Source of the DNA: CAIKMD01 sp963729935
GTDB lineage: Bacteria; Pseudomonadota; Alphaproteobacteria; ATCC43930; CGMCC-115725
NCBI GenBank assembly: GCA_963729935.1
Contig: CAVSPW010000002.1
Span: forward strand, 1,612,001-1,676,000
Length of the DNA stretch: 64,000 bases
Direction of reading: 5' to 3'
Part shown: in pieces, positions 8,916 to 16,489 of the stretch
Layout: every line of letters starts with the position of its first letter
How positions within the stretch are numbered: position 1 is the stretch's first letter
Position numbers and translations under genes: made by a program
The notes under the pieces: model-generated
Databases searched by the model: none
What the model saw: the letters and a program-made list of their open reading frames with translations, nothing else
Told to the model about the DNA's origin: nothing

Positions 8916-10561
8916 CGCGGCGCTCCGCCATAAAGCGTCAAGGTCATGGTACGGCCATTCGAATAATCGAGACCCGAGATCGTGCCGATCGCCCGCGGCG
9001 CCCAGCCGCGCGCCGCGAGATCGCCCCGAAACGCCGCATCGGCGCGGCTCTCGACTAGCGCCAATGCGCCGCGCGCGGTGGTGAGATGCTGCGCGGCGCG
9101 GCCGGCATCGACCAGCATCGTCTTGGTGCCGAGCATGAAGACGAGGCTGGGCTCGGCATAGCCGGCGGCGGCGACCGGAACCTCTTTCGCTCCGCCATAG
9201 CGGGCGACCAGCCCCGCGGCCGCACGCGACAGCCAGAGGCGGTCGAGCCGCGGCGCGACGAAGGCGAAAGCGAGCGGCAGCACCAGGAGAGCGAGAATGA
9301 CGGCACGCGAGACCAAGCCGGGCGACACACCGCGCCAGAACGCCAACACCAGGCGCGTCGCCAGGTAAAGCAGGATCGCAGCGGCGACCAAACCGGCGCC
9401 GGCGCCTCCGCCATAGTGGATCGGCGCGATCGTCAACGCCGCCGCAAGTCCGAGCGCGGCCAGAACCCAGATCAGGGCCAGACCGCGATCGAGCCAGCGC
9501 CATGAAACGAGATCTCCGTCCGCTGCGGCGACAAGCGCGCGGCCGATCATCAGCGCCAGCGCCGGATAGGCGGGCAGCAGGTAATTGGGCAGCTTCGTCG
9601 GCACCAGTTCCAGCACCAACCAGAAGGGAATGGACCAGGCGATGAGAAACCGCTCGGGCGCGTCGAGACGATGCTTCCAGCCCCAGGCAATCGCCGGCCC
9701 CAGAAAGAGCGCGCCCGGCCAGAACATGACCGCGAGCAAAAGCAGATAATAAAGCGGCGGCGCGCCATGGCTCTCCTGCGCGCCGATGAGCTTGCCGAAA
9801 AAATCGGAGCCGAGCGATTGGCTCAGGAATGCGCCCCGAGTCGCGGTGGAAATCGCGACGAGCCACGGCGCCACGATGACCACGAGAAGGACGAGACCGC
9901 GGAGCGGCCGAAGCGCTTTGAGCCAGCGGTAATCGCGATCGGCGACGGCCAAGGCCGCGATGCTCAAGGCGCTCACGGCCGGCGCGACCGGCCCTTTCAC
10001 CAGAATGCCGAAGGCCAGTGCCGCCCAGAACAACAATGCCAGGCGCCAATCGGCGATACCGCCCCCGCGCGCAACAAGATAAATCCGGCCCAGCGCGAGT
10101 TGCGCCGCCGTCACGCAGGCGATCAGCACCGCATCCGTCTTGGCCAGATGAGCTTCGACGACGACGCCGATCGAGGCGGCGAGCAGCGCCGCCCCGAGAA
10201 ATGCCGCCTTGCGTCCCACGAGGGCCGCGCCCATGCCGAAGGTCACGAGCGCAGCCGCGATCGCCGCGAGTAGGGAAGGCAGGCGATAGGGCCAGATCGC
10301 ATCGCTCTCGGCATTGCTGAGCAGACTTACGGCCGCCGCTTGAAGCCAATAGATGCCGGCGGGCTTCTTGTTGCGTGCCTCGTCCTGAAAGCGAATGCCG
10401 ATGAAATCATGGCTTTCGATCATCTGCCGGCTCGCTTGGGCAAAGCGTGCCTCGTCGCGATCGGTCACGGGCAGGCTCGCAAGCCCGGGCAGATAGAGCC
10501 CGAGGCACAGCAAGAGGAGCAGCGCATAGGGCCGCCAGCCCTCGGTCGCCTTCGCCATCAT
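8912..10561 (-). CDS. ArnT/PMT-family (GT83-like) membrane glycosyltransferase inside the cob operon
   Basis: A 549-aa polytopic membrane protein of the GT-C superfamily, which moves sugars from polyprenyl-phosphate carriers to lipid or protein acceptors in the periplasm. The first periplasmic loop holds the family signature TDRDEARFAQASRQMIES and EARNKKPAGIYWLQA (about residues 33-76). Ten or more hydrophobic segments follow, then a soluble C-terminal domain (DAAFRGDLAARGW). The start is ATG 10561, overlapping cobL by 4 bases; its stop overlaps cobI by 4 bases. It is therefore co-translated in the middle of the cobalamin operon although no glycosylation step is known in corrin synthesis. Acceptor unknown. 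Confidence 0.88.
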   Translation of the reverse strand: MMAKATEGWRPYALLLLLCLGLYLPGLASLPVTDRDEARFAQASRQMIESHDFIGIRFQDEARNKKPAGIYWLQAAAVSLLSNAESDAIWPYRLPSLLAAIAAALVTFGMGAALVGRKAAFLGAALLAASIGVVVEAHLAKTDAVLIACVTAAQLALGRIYLVARGGGIADWRLALLFWAALAFGILVKGPVAPAVSALSIAALAVADRDYRWLKALRPLRGLVLLVVIVAPWLVAISTATRGAFLSQSLGSDFFGKLIGAQESHGAPPLYYLLLLAVMFWPGALFLGPAIAWGWKHRLDAPERFLIAWSIPFWLVLELVPTKLPNYLLPAYPALALMIGRALVAAADGDLVSWRWLDRGLALIWVLAALGLAAALTIAPIHYGGGAGAGLVAAAILLYLATRLVLAFWRGVSPGLVSRAVILALLVLPLAFAFVAPRLDRLWLSRAAAGLVARYGGAKEVPVAAAGYAEPSLVFMLGTKTMLVDAGRAAQHLTTARGALALVESRADAAFRGDLAARGWAPRAIGTISGLDYSNGRTMTLTLYGGAPR

Positions 10562-11757
10562 CGCGGCTTCGTCAGCGCGAGCTGCGCGACCGGCATCGCC
10601 GGGCGCCAGAAGCGATGATCCTCGGCGCGCGCCACCGCGATCCGCGCGAGCTCGCCGCCCTGCGTCGCATGGCGGCGGAAGAGCTCGGCCTCGCCTTGTA
10701 GCGTGACCGCGTTGGCGACCAGCCTTCCGCCCGGCTTCAGCGCGCCCCAGGCCGCATCCCAGATCGCGCCATCGCTCGCGCCGCCGCCGATGAAGATCGC
10801 ATCGGGCGCGGGCAAACCGGCCAGCGCGGCGGGCGCCGCCGCGAGAACGATCTCGAGCTCCGGCACGCCGAGGATCGCGGCGTTCTCGGCGATGAAGGCG
10901 GCGCGCGATGCGGCTTGTTCGATCGCGATCGCCCGCATGTCACGATCGCTGCGCAGCCATTCGATCGCGATCGAGCCGCTTCCGGCGCCGATATCCCAGA
11001 GCAGCTCGCCCGGCAGCGGCGCGAGCGCGGAAAGCGTCGCCGCCCGCACCGCGCGTTTGGTCAGCTGCCCGTCATGGCGGAACGCCTCATCGGGAAGACC
11101 CGCGCGCCGCGAGAGAGGCTTCGCGCCGGGGCCGGGACGGCAGTCGATGGCGACGATGTTGAGATCGGCAAGACGCTCGTCGCGCCATTGCGAGGCCAGG
11201 GCATCGACGCGCCGCTCGCGCGCCCCGCCCAGATGCTCGAAGACGCTCAACGATGATTTCTCCCACCCGGACAGGCACAACAGCCGCGCGACTTTCGCCG
11301 GCGTCGTGCCATCTTCCGACAGAGCGAGCAAAAGCGCGCCGGGCGCAAGATGAAGCCGCAGCTTGTCGAGCGGGCGGCCATGCAGGCTCAGGCTCCTGCA
11401 AGCCTCGAGCGGCCAGAGGAGACGCGAAGCGGCGAGGCTGAAGGCGCTCGGACTCGGCAGCACGATCATGTCTTCGGGCGCGAAGCGCCGCGCCAGCAGC
11501 GCGCCGACGCCATAACAAAGCGGATCGCCGCTCGCGAGCACGACGACGCGGCGGCCGCGCCAACGCTCGATCTCGGGCAAGGTATCGGCAAGCGGGCTTT
11601 TCCAAGCGAGGCTTTCGCCGGCCGTTCTTGCGATCAGCGACAGATGCCGCGTGCCACCCACGACGAGTTCCGCGCCTTCGACGAGGCTGCGCGCTGCGCC
11701 GCTCAACCCGGTCCATCCCTCCTCGCCGATCCCGATGACCGCGAGCCAGGCGCTCAT
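10558..11757 (-). CDS. cobL: precorrin-6Y C5,15-methyltransferase (decarboxylating) CobL (CbiE-CbiT fusion)
   Basis: Bifunctional enzyme methylating C5 and C15 and decarboxylating the C12 acetate. With start ATG 11757 it is 399 aa. The N-terminal CbiE half begins WLAVIGIGEEGWTGLSGAA and includes VVVLASGDPLCYGVGALLA. The C-terminal CbiT half has the Rossmann SAM site ELLWDIGAGSGSIAIEWLR, then AIFIGGGASDGAIWDAAW and GGRLVANAVTL. It overlaps cobH upstream and the glycosyltransferase downstream by 4 bases each. Confidence 0.95.
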   Translation of the reverse strand: MSAWLAVIGIGEEGWTGLSGAARSLVEGAELVVGGTRHLSLIARTAGESLAWKSPLADTLPEIERWRGRRVVVLASGDPLCYGVGALLARRFAPEDMIVLPSPSAFSLAASRLLWPLEACRSLSLHGRPLDKLRLHLAPGALLLALSEDGTTPAKVARLLCLSGWEKSSLSVFEHLGGARERRVDALASQWRDERLADLNIVAIDCRPGPGAKPLSRRAGLPDEAFRHDGQLTKRAVRAATLSALAPLPGELLWDIGAGSGSIAIEWLRSDRDMRAIAIEQAASRAAFIAENAAILGVPELEIVLAAAPAALAGLPAPDAIFIGGGASDGAIWDAAWGALKPGGRLVANAVTLQGEAELFRRHATQGGELARIAVARAEDHRFWRPAMPVAQLALTKPR

Positions 11758-12362
11758 GCGGCACGCCCGAGCGCGTTGACCGCGGCGGCGGCAAGCGCGC
11801 TGCCGCCGCGTCTCCCCCGCAGCGCGATGAAGGGAATGCCCCAGGGATTGGCCGCGAGCGCCGCTTTGGCCTCCGCCGCGCCGACGAAGCCCACCGGGAA
11901 GCCCAGGATCAGCGCCGGCTTCGCCGCACCATCGGCGATCATCTCCAGAAGATGGAACAACGCCGTCGGCGCATTGCCGATCGCGACCACCGCGTCTTGC
12001 AGATGCGGGCGCCACAGCTCGACCGCGGCGGCCGAGCGGGTGGTCTTGAGCTTTGCCGCGAGCGCCGGCACGCGCCTGTCGCCGAGCGTGCAGACGGCTC
12101 GATATCCGGTGATGCCCGCCGCCACCATGGCGACATCGGCCAGCAGCCGCGCGCCCCCCGCGAGAGCCGCGCGCCCGGCCGCCGCCGCGCCCTTCGACGC
12201 GATCAGATCTTCGAGAATCGACGGCTCGCCGGTCGTGTGAACGAGGCGCAGCGCGACCGGGCGCAGATCGCGCGGAAACCGCGTCAGATCGATCTCGCCC
12301 CGGATCAGCGCGAAGGAGCGGCGATAGATCGCGTCCGGATCGCGAAGATAGACGAAGCGCAT
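11754..12362 (-). CDS. cobH: precorrin-8X methylmutase (CobH/CbiC)
   Basis: Moves the C11 methyl group to C12, giving (hydrogeno)byrinate. The open frame extends into cbiX, but the family N-terminus MRFVYLRDPDAIYRRSFALI fixes the start at ATG 12362, giving 202 aa. The catalytic His lies in LRLVHTTGEPSILEDL. The C-terminal half shows VVAIGNAPTALFHLLEMI and ALILGFPVGFVGAAEAK. Seven bases separate it from the cbiX stop, and its 3' end overlaps cobL by 4 bases. Confidence 0.95.
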   Translation of the reverse strand: MRFVYLRDPDAIYRRSFALIRGEIDLTRFPRDLRPVALRLVHTTGEPSILEDLIASKGAAAAGRAALAGGARLLADVAMVAAGITGYRAVCTLGDRRVPALAAKLKTTRSAAAVELWRPHLQDAVVAIGNAPTALFHLLEMIADGAAKPALILGFPVGFVGAAEAKAALAANPWGIPFIALRGRRGGSALAAAAVNALGRAA

Positions 12363-12369
12363 CGCTCGG

Positions 12370-13356
12370 CTAGGAGGCGGCGTTCTTGCCATGGGGATGG
12401 GGATGGGCGTGGCCCTCGTGGTGATGATCGTGATCCTGACCGTGATGATGATGGCCGTCGGGATCGGCATCCGTGCCGATGCCGCGGACATGGTGGTGAT
12501 GACCCTCCTGCGGCGCGCCGGCCGCGGTCTCGTAGCCAACGATTTGCGCGCGGTATTTGCACAGCCGGCAATTCATCGCGGGCTCGCCATCCGCCATCTC
12601 GGCGACCCGGTCGGCGAAGCAATCGAGCACCATCGGGTGATCGCGCAGATAGGTCGCCTTCAAGAATTCGATTTCGGGATGATCCGCGGCGACGCGATCG
12701 ACGGCGGCGTAGATCCGCTTCACCAGCACGCCGGTGAAGAGAAAATAGGGAAAGACGACGATGCGGCGATAGCCCAGCATGACCGCGCGGCGCAGCCCCG
12801 GTTCGACCAGCGGATGGGCGACGCCGCTGAAGACCGTTTCGGCCCAGCCGAAACCCATTCCCTCCCACAACATGCGCGTGATCTTGGCGATGTTCGAATT
12901 GGCGTCCGGATCGTTGGTGCCGCGCCCGACCACGACCAGCAGCGTTTCGGCACGCGGCACCACGCGCTGGGCGCGCGTCTCGGCCTCGGCGACGCGGTCG
13001 GCGCAGGCTTTGAGCAATTTGGGCTCGATCGACAATTCGCGCCCGAAGCGCATTTCGAGCGCCGGATATTTGGCGGCGAAGCTGTTGACCTCCCAGGGCA
13101 GGTCGTTCTTCACATGGCTGGCGGCAAAGAGCATGCCGGGCAGCGCCAGGATGCGGTCGACACCGCGCGCGGCAAGCTTTTCGAGCCCTTCGCGGATGAT
13201 CGGGCGGGCGAATTCGAGATAGCCGGTCTCGATATCGACCTCCGGCAGCCGGGCCTTGAGGCTCGCCGCCACGAGCTCGAACTCCGAAATCGCTTCGGGA
13301 TCGCGGCTGCCGTGACCGCACACCATGACGCCCGTCTTTCGGCCCCCCGCCTTCAT
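12370..13356 (-). CDS. cbiX: sirohydrochlorin cobaltochelatase CbiX, long two-domain form with Cys pair and His-rich tail
   Basis: ATP-independent insertion of Co2+ into sirohydrochlorin (cobalt-early route). With ATG 13356 it is 328 aa. Two CbiX domains are visible: residues 8-115, with GVMVCGHGSRDPEA holding the catalytic His, and about 135-255, with VVVGRGTNDPDANS and VFPYFLFTGVLV. A conserved MNCRLCKYR (residues 261-269) matches the CxxC segment of long CbiX proteins that carry an Fe-S centre. The last ~40 residues are His-rich: 16 His between residues 286 and 322 in two HHHH blocks and HxH repeats, probably for metal binding or storage. An in-frame ATG further upstream is possible but would extend into cbiB. 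It heads the long minus-strand cob operon. Confidence 0.94.
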   Translation of the reverse strand: MKAGGRKTGVMVCGHGSRDPEAISEFELVAASLKARLPEVDIETGYLEFARPIIREGLEKLAARGVDRILALPGMLFAASHVKNDLPWEVNSFAAKYPALEMRFGRELSIEPKLLKACADRVAEAETRAQRVVPRAETLLVVVGRGTNDPDANSNIAKITRMLWEGMGFGWAETVFSGVAHPLVEPGLRRAVMLGYRRIVVFPYFLFTGVLVKRIYAAVDRVAADHPEIEFLKATYLRDHPMVLDCFADRVAEMADGEPAMNCRLCKYRAQIVGYETAAGAPQEGHHHHVRGIGTDADPDGHHHHGQDHDHHHEGHAHPHPHGKNAAS

Positions 13357-13411
13357 CCGATCCTCGCTTTCCACTTGTCTAGACCCCGCTTGCAGCCGAT
13401 CTTCCGGGCGC

Positions 13412-14398
13412 ATGCTCGCCTCGCCCGGTCCCGATCCGTTCATCATCCTGCTCTTGGCGCTCATCATCGATCTCGCCTTCGGCGATATGGAGCGCATCTT
13501 TCGTTTTCTGCCGCATCCCGTCGTCCTGGCCGGCGGCGCCATCGCCTTCTTCGACCGGCGCCTCAACCGCGCCACGCGCAGCGATCGCGCGCGGCAAATG
13601 CGCGGCATCATCACCGTGCTGATCCTCGCCGGCGGCGCCGCGGCGCTGGGCTGGGTGGTGGGACGCTATCTGCGGGTCGTCAATTTGGGCTGGGGGCTCG
13701 AAGCCTTGCTCGTCGCCGTTCTGCTGGCGCAGCGCAGCCTTTTCGATCACGTCGCCGCGGTCGCGCGGGCCTTGCAAAAGGACGGCCTCCAATCGGCAAG
13801 GCAGGCGGTCGCCAAGATCGTCGGGCGCGATCCGGAAAGTCTCGATGAATACGGTGTCGCCCGCGCCGCGATCGAGTCGCTGTTCGAGAATTTCTGCGAC
13901 GGCGTCGTGGCCCCGGCCTTCTGGTATCTCTTGCTCGGCCTTCCGGGGATCTTCGCTTACAAGACCGCCAACACGCTCGACAGCATGATCGGTCATCGCT
14001 CGCCGAAATATCTCCATTTCGGCTGGGCGGCGGCGCGATTCGACGACGCGCTCAACTGGATTCCGGCCCGTCTCGGCGCGTTCATCATCTGCATCGCGGC
14101 GCTGGCCATCCCCGAGACCCGGAGCGGCAGCGCGTTGCGTGTCATGGTCAAGGATGCGCGGAAACATCGCTCGCCCAATGCCGGCTGGCCCGAGGCGGCG
14201 GCGGCGGGCGCGCTCGGCCTCGCGCTTGCCGGGCCGCGGCAATATGGCGGCACCATCGTGCAAGAACCCTGGCTCGGCGATGGCCGCGCGCGGGCGACCG
14301 TCGCCGATATCGGCGCCGCGCTGAAGCTCTATCTCGGCGCGGCGGCGTGCCTTGCGCTCTTGCTCCTCGCTTGTGCCACCGCGCGCCAATTTCTTTAG
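13412..14398 (+). CDS. cobD: adenosylcobinamide-phosphate synthase (CbiB/CobD)
   Basis: Integral membrane enzyme attaching (R)-1-amino-2-propanol phosphate to adenosylcobyrate. The frame is open from 13325, but ATG 13412 (MLASPGPDPF) gives 328 aa, the family length, and leaves the divergent cbiX promoter free. Family motifs are IIDLAFGD (residues ~17-24), LPHPVVLAGGAI, ESLFENFCDGVVAPAFWYLLLGLPG (given here in part), ANTLDSMIGH and KHRSPNAGWPEAA near the end. Several hydrophobic segments are present. It converges on cobQ with a single base between the stop codons. Confidence 0.94.
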   Translation: MLASPGPDPFIILLLALIIDLAFGDMERIFRFLPHPVVLAGGAIAFFDRRLNRATRSDRARQMRGIITVLILAGGAAALGWVVGRYLRVVNLGWGLEALLVAVLLAQRSLFDHVAAVARALQKDGLQSARQAVAKIVGRDPESLDEYGVARAAIESLFENFCDGVVAPAFWYLLLGLPGIFAYKTANTLDSMIGHRSPKYLHFGWAAARFDDALNWIPARLGAFIICIAALAIPETRSGSALRVMVKDARKHRSPNAGWPEAAAAGALGLALAGPRQYGGTIVQEPWLGDGRARATVADIGAALKLYLGAAACLALLLLACATARQFL

Positions 14399-14399
14399 C

Positions 14400-15866
14400 T
14401 CAGCGCGCATGAGCGGCCGCCAGGAGCGCATCGAGATCGAGATGCAGTTCGAGATGGCGCGCAAGCGAATCGAGCGCCGCCTCGACCCGCGCCTCGTGAT
14501 CGAGCGCCGGATCGCCCGCGCCGCCCAGCCGCGCGAGGAACGCGCGGCGGAAATCATCGCTCGCGAAGAGCCCATGAAGGTGACAGCCGGCTATCCGGCC
14601 GTTGCGCGCAATCGCGCCGTCGGCGCGCCCGTCGAGGCGCAGCATGGGCCGGTCCGCGTCCGGCCCCGCGGTGCGCCCCATATGCATCTCATAGCCTTTG
14701 ACCGGTGCGCCGCTCATCGTCTCGATGCCTTGCGCGGCGGCGAGCTGCTTTCGATCCGTGAACTCGGTCTCGACCTCGAGGAGGCCCAGACCCTCGGTCT
14801 CGCCCGGCGCGCCCTCGATCCCCCGCGGATCGGCGATGCGGCGGCCCAGCATCTGATAACCCGCGCAAATGCCGAGAACCTGCCCGCCGCGGCGCGCATG
14901 GGCCTTGATGTCGATATCCCAGCCTTCAGCGCGCAAGGCCGCGAGATCGGCCAGCGTCGCCTTCGAGCCCGGCAGGAGAACGAGATCGCAGAGCGGCAAG
15001 GGCTCGCCGGGCGCGACGAGATCGATCGCGACGCCGGGCTCCGCGCGCAGCGGATCGAGATCGTCGAAATTGGCGATATGCGGCAGGAGCGGGACCGCGA
15101 TCGTCATCGCCCCGCTCCGCGCGGGGCGGGCGATCGAGCGCAGCGCCATGCTGTCTTCGGCCGGGAGATCGCGCAGCTTCTCGAACCAGGGAACGACACC
15201 GAAGCAACGCAGGCCGAGCCGCGCGCGCAGGATATCGAGCGCATCGGCAAAAAGCCCGAGATCGCCGCGAAATTTATTGATGGCATAGCCTTTCACCAGC
15301 GCGCGCTCCTCGGGCGCGAGCAGGGCGTGTGTGCCGACGAGCTGCGCGATGACGCCGCCCCGGTCGATATCGCCGACCAGCAAGACCGGGACCTTCGCCG
15401 CCAGCGCGAAGCCCATATTGGCGATGTCGAAAGCGCGCAGATTGACCTCGGCCGCCGAGCCGGCGCCTTCGACAAGAACGAGGTCGCAGGCTTTCTCCAG
15501 GCGCGCAAAGCTTTCCAGCACGCGCGGCAGCAGCGACGGCTTCATCACGTGATATTCTTGCGCCGAGAGGGTGGCTTCGACCCGGCCGGCGACGATCACT
15601 TGCGCGCAGCGCTCAGCCTGGGGCTTCAGCAGCACCGGGTTCATATCGACCCGCGGCGCGACACCGGCGGCGCGGGCCTGGAGCGCTTGGGCGCGGCCGA
15701 TCTCGCCGCCGTCTTCCGTCACCGCGGCGTTGTTCGACATGTTCTGCGGCTTGAAGGGCAGGACGCGCAAACCGCGCCGCGTGAAGGCACGCGCAAGGCC
15801 CGCGACGATGACGGATTTTCCGACATCGGAGCCGGTGCCTTGCATCATGAGCGCGGGCGTCGCCAT
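14400..15866 (-). CDS. cobQ: cobyric acid synthase (CobQ/CbiP)
   Basis: Glutamine- and ATP-dependent amidation of the b, d, e and g side chains of adenosylcobyrinate a,c-diamide. It is 488 aa. The P-loop is in MMQGTGSDVGKSVIVAGL (residues ~7-24), and KPQNMSNN and GDIDRGGVIAQL follow in the N-terminal domain. The GATase domain has the nucleophile Cys in LGICAGYQMLG, with a His in GCHLHGLFASDDFR. The ATG at 15866 overlaps the cobO stop by one base (TGATG). Last gene of the riboswitch-controlled operon. Confidence 0.95.
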   Translation of the reverse strand: MATPALMMQGTGSDVGKSVIVAGLARAFTRRGLRVLPFKPQNMSNNAAVTEDGGEIGRAQALQARAAGVAPRVDMNPVLLKPQAERCAQVIVAGRVEATLSAQEYHVMKPSLLPRVLESFARLEKACDLVLVEGAGSAAEVNLRAFDIANMGFALAAKVPVLLVGDIDRGGVIAQLVGTHALLAPEERALVKGYAINKFRGDLGLFADALDILRARLGLRCFGVVPWFEKLRDLPAEDSMALRSIARPARSGAMTIAVPLLPHIANFDDLDPLRAEPGVAIDLVAPGEPLPLCDLVLLPGSKATLADLAALRAEGWDIDIKAHARRGGQVLGICAGYQMLGRRIADPRGIEGAPGETEGLGLLEVETEFTDRKQLAAAQGIETMSGAPVKGYEMHMGRTAGPDADRPMLRLDGRADGAIARNGRIAGCHLHGLFASDDFRRAFLARLGGAGDPALDHEARVEAALDSLARHLELHLDLDALLAAAHAR

Positions 15867-16489
15867 CAGAATTCGATGCCCCTTTGCGCTTTGACGCCCG
15901 AGCGGAAGGGATGCTTTACCAGGGTCATTTCGGTCACGAGATCGGAGATTTCGACGAGCTCCGGCTTGGCGTTGCGGCCGGTGACGATGACATGGAGGTC
16001 GCGCGGCTTGGCCTTCAAGGTCTCGACGACCTCGCCGAGCGGCAGATAATCGTAGCGCAGCACGATGTTGAGCTCGTCCAGGAAGACGAGCTTATAGGCC
16101 GGATCGGCGATCATCGCCTTGGCGATCTCCCAGGCGGCGCGGGCGGCTACGATGTCGCGGACGCGGTCTTGCGTATCCCAGGTGAAGCCTTCGCCCATGG
16201 CGCGGCAGGTGACGAGCTCGGGATAGGCTTCGAGCACTTTGCGTTCGCCGGTCTCCCAAGCCCCTTTGACGAATTGCACGATGCCGACGCGCATGCCGTG
16301 CCCGAGACAGCGCAGCACCATGCCGAAGGCCGCGGTCGATTTGCCCTTGCCCGTGCCGGTATGGACGATGAGAAGACCGCGCTCGGCGGTTTTGGACGCG
16401 AGCATCTTGGCACGCGCGGCCTTGCGCTTGACCATCTTCTCGGCATGGCGGCGATTGATCTCGTCCTCGCTCTCGGTCGATTCGGTCAT
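15866..16489 (-). CDS. cobO: cob(I)yrinic acid a,c-diamide adenosyltransferase (CobO/BtuR/CobA-type)
   Basis: Transfers the 5'-deoxyadenosyl group from ATP to Co(I) corrinoid. I use ATG 16489 (MTESTESEDEINRRH), giving 207 aa; a longer in-frame start at 16537 would lie inside cobN. The P-loop variant LIVHTGTGKGKSTAAFG is at residues 40-56. Other family motifs are IVQFVKGAWETGE, GEGFTWDTQD, LVFLDELNIVLRYDYL and VTGRNAKPELVE. Start and cobN stop overlap as ATGA. Confidence 0.94.
   Translation of the reverse strand: MTESTESEDEINRRHAEKMVKRKAARAKMLASKTAERGLLIVHTGTGKGKSTAAFGMVLRCLGHGMRVGIVQFVKGAWETGERKVLEAYPELVTCRAMGEGFTWDTQDRVRDIVAARAAWEIAKAMIADPAYKLVFLDELNIVLRYDYLPLGEVVETLKAKPRDLHVIVTGRNAKPELVEISDLVTEMTLVKHPFRSGVKAQRGIEF

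Noticed and set aside
14352..16049. 565-codon plus-strand ORF opposite cobQ and cobO
   Set aside because: Antisense shadow: composition biased, no domain, and the opposite strand encodes well-recognised enzymes.
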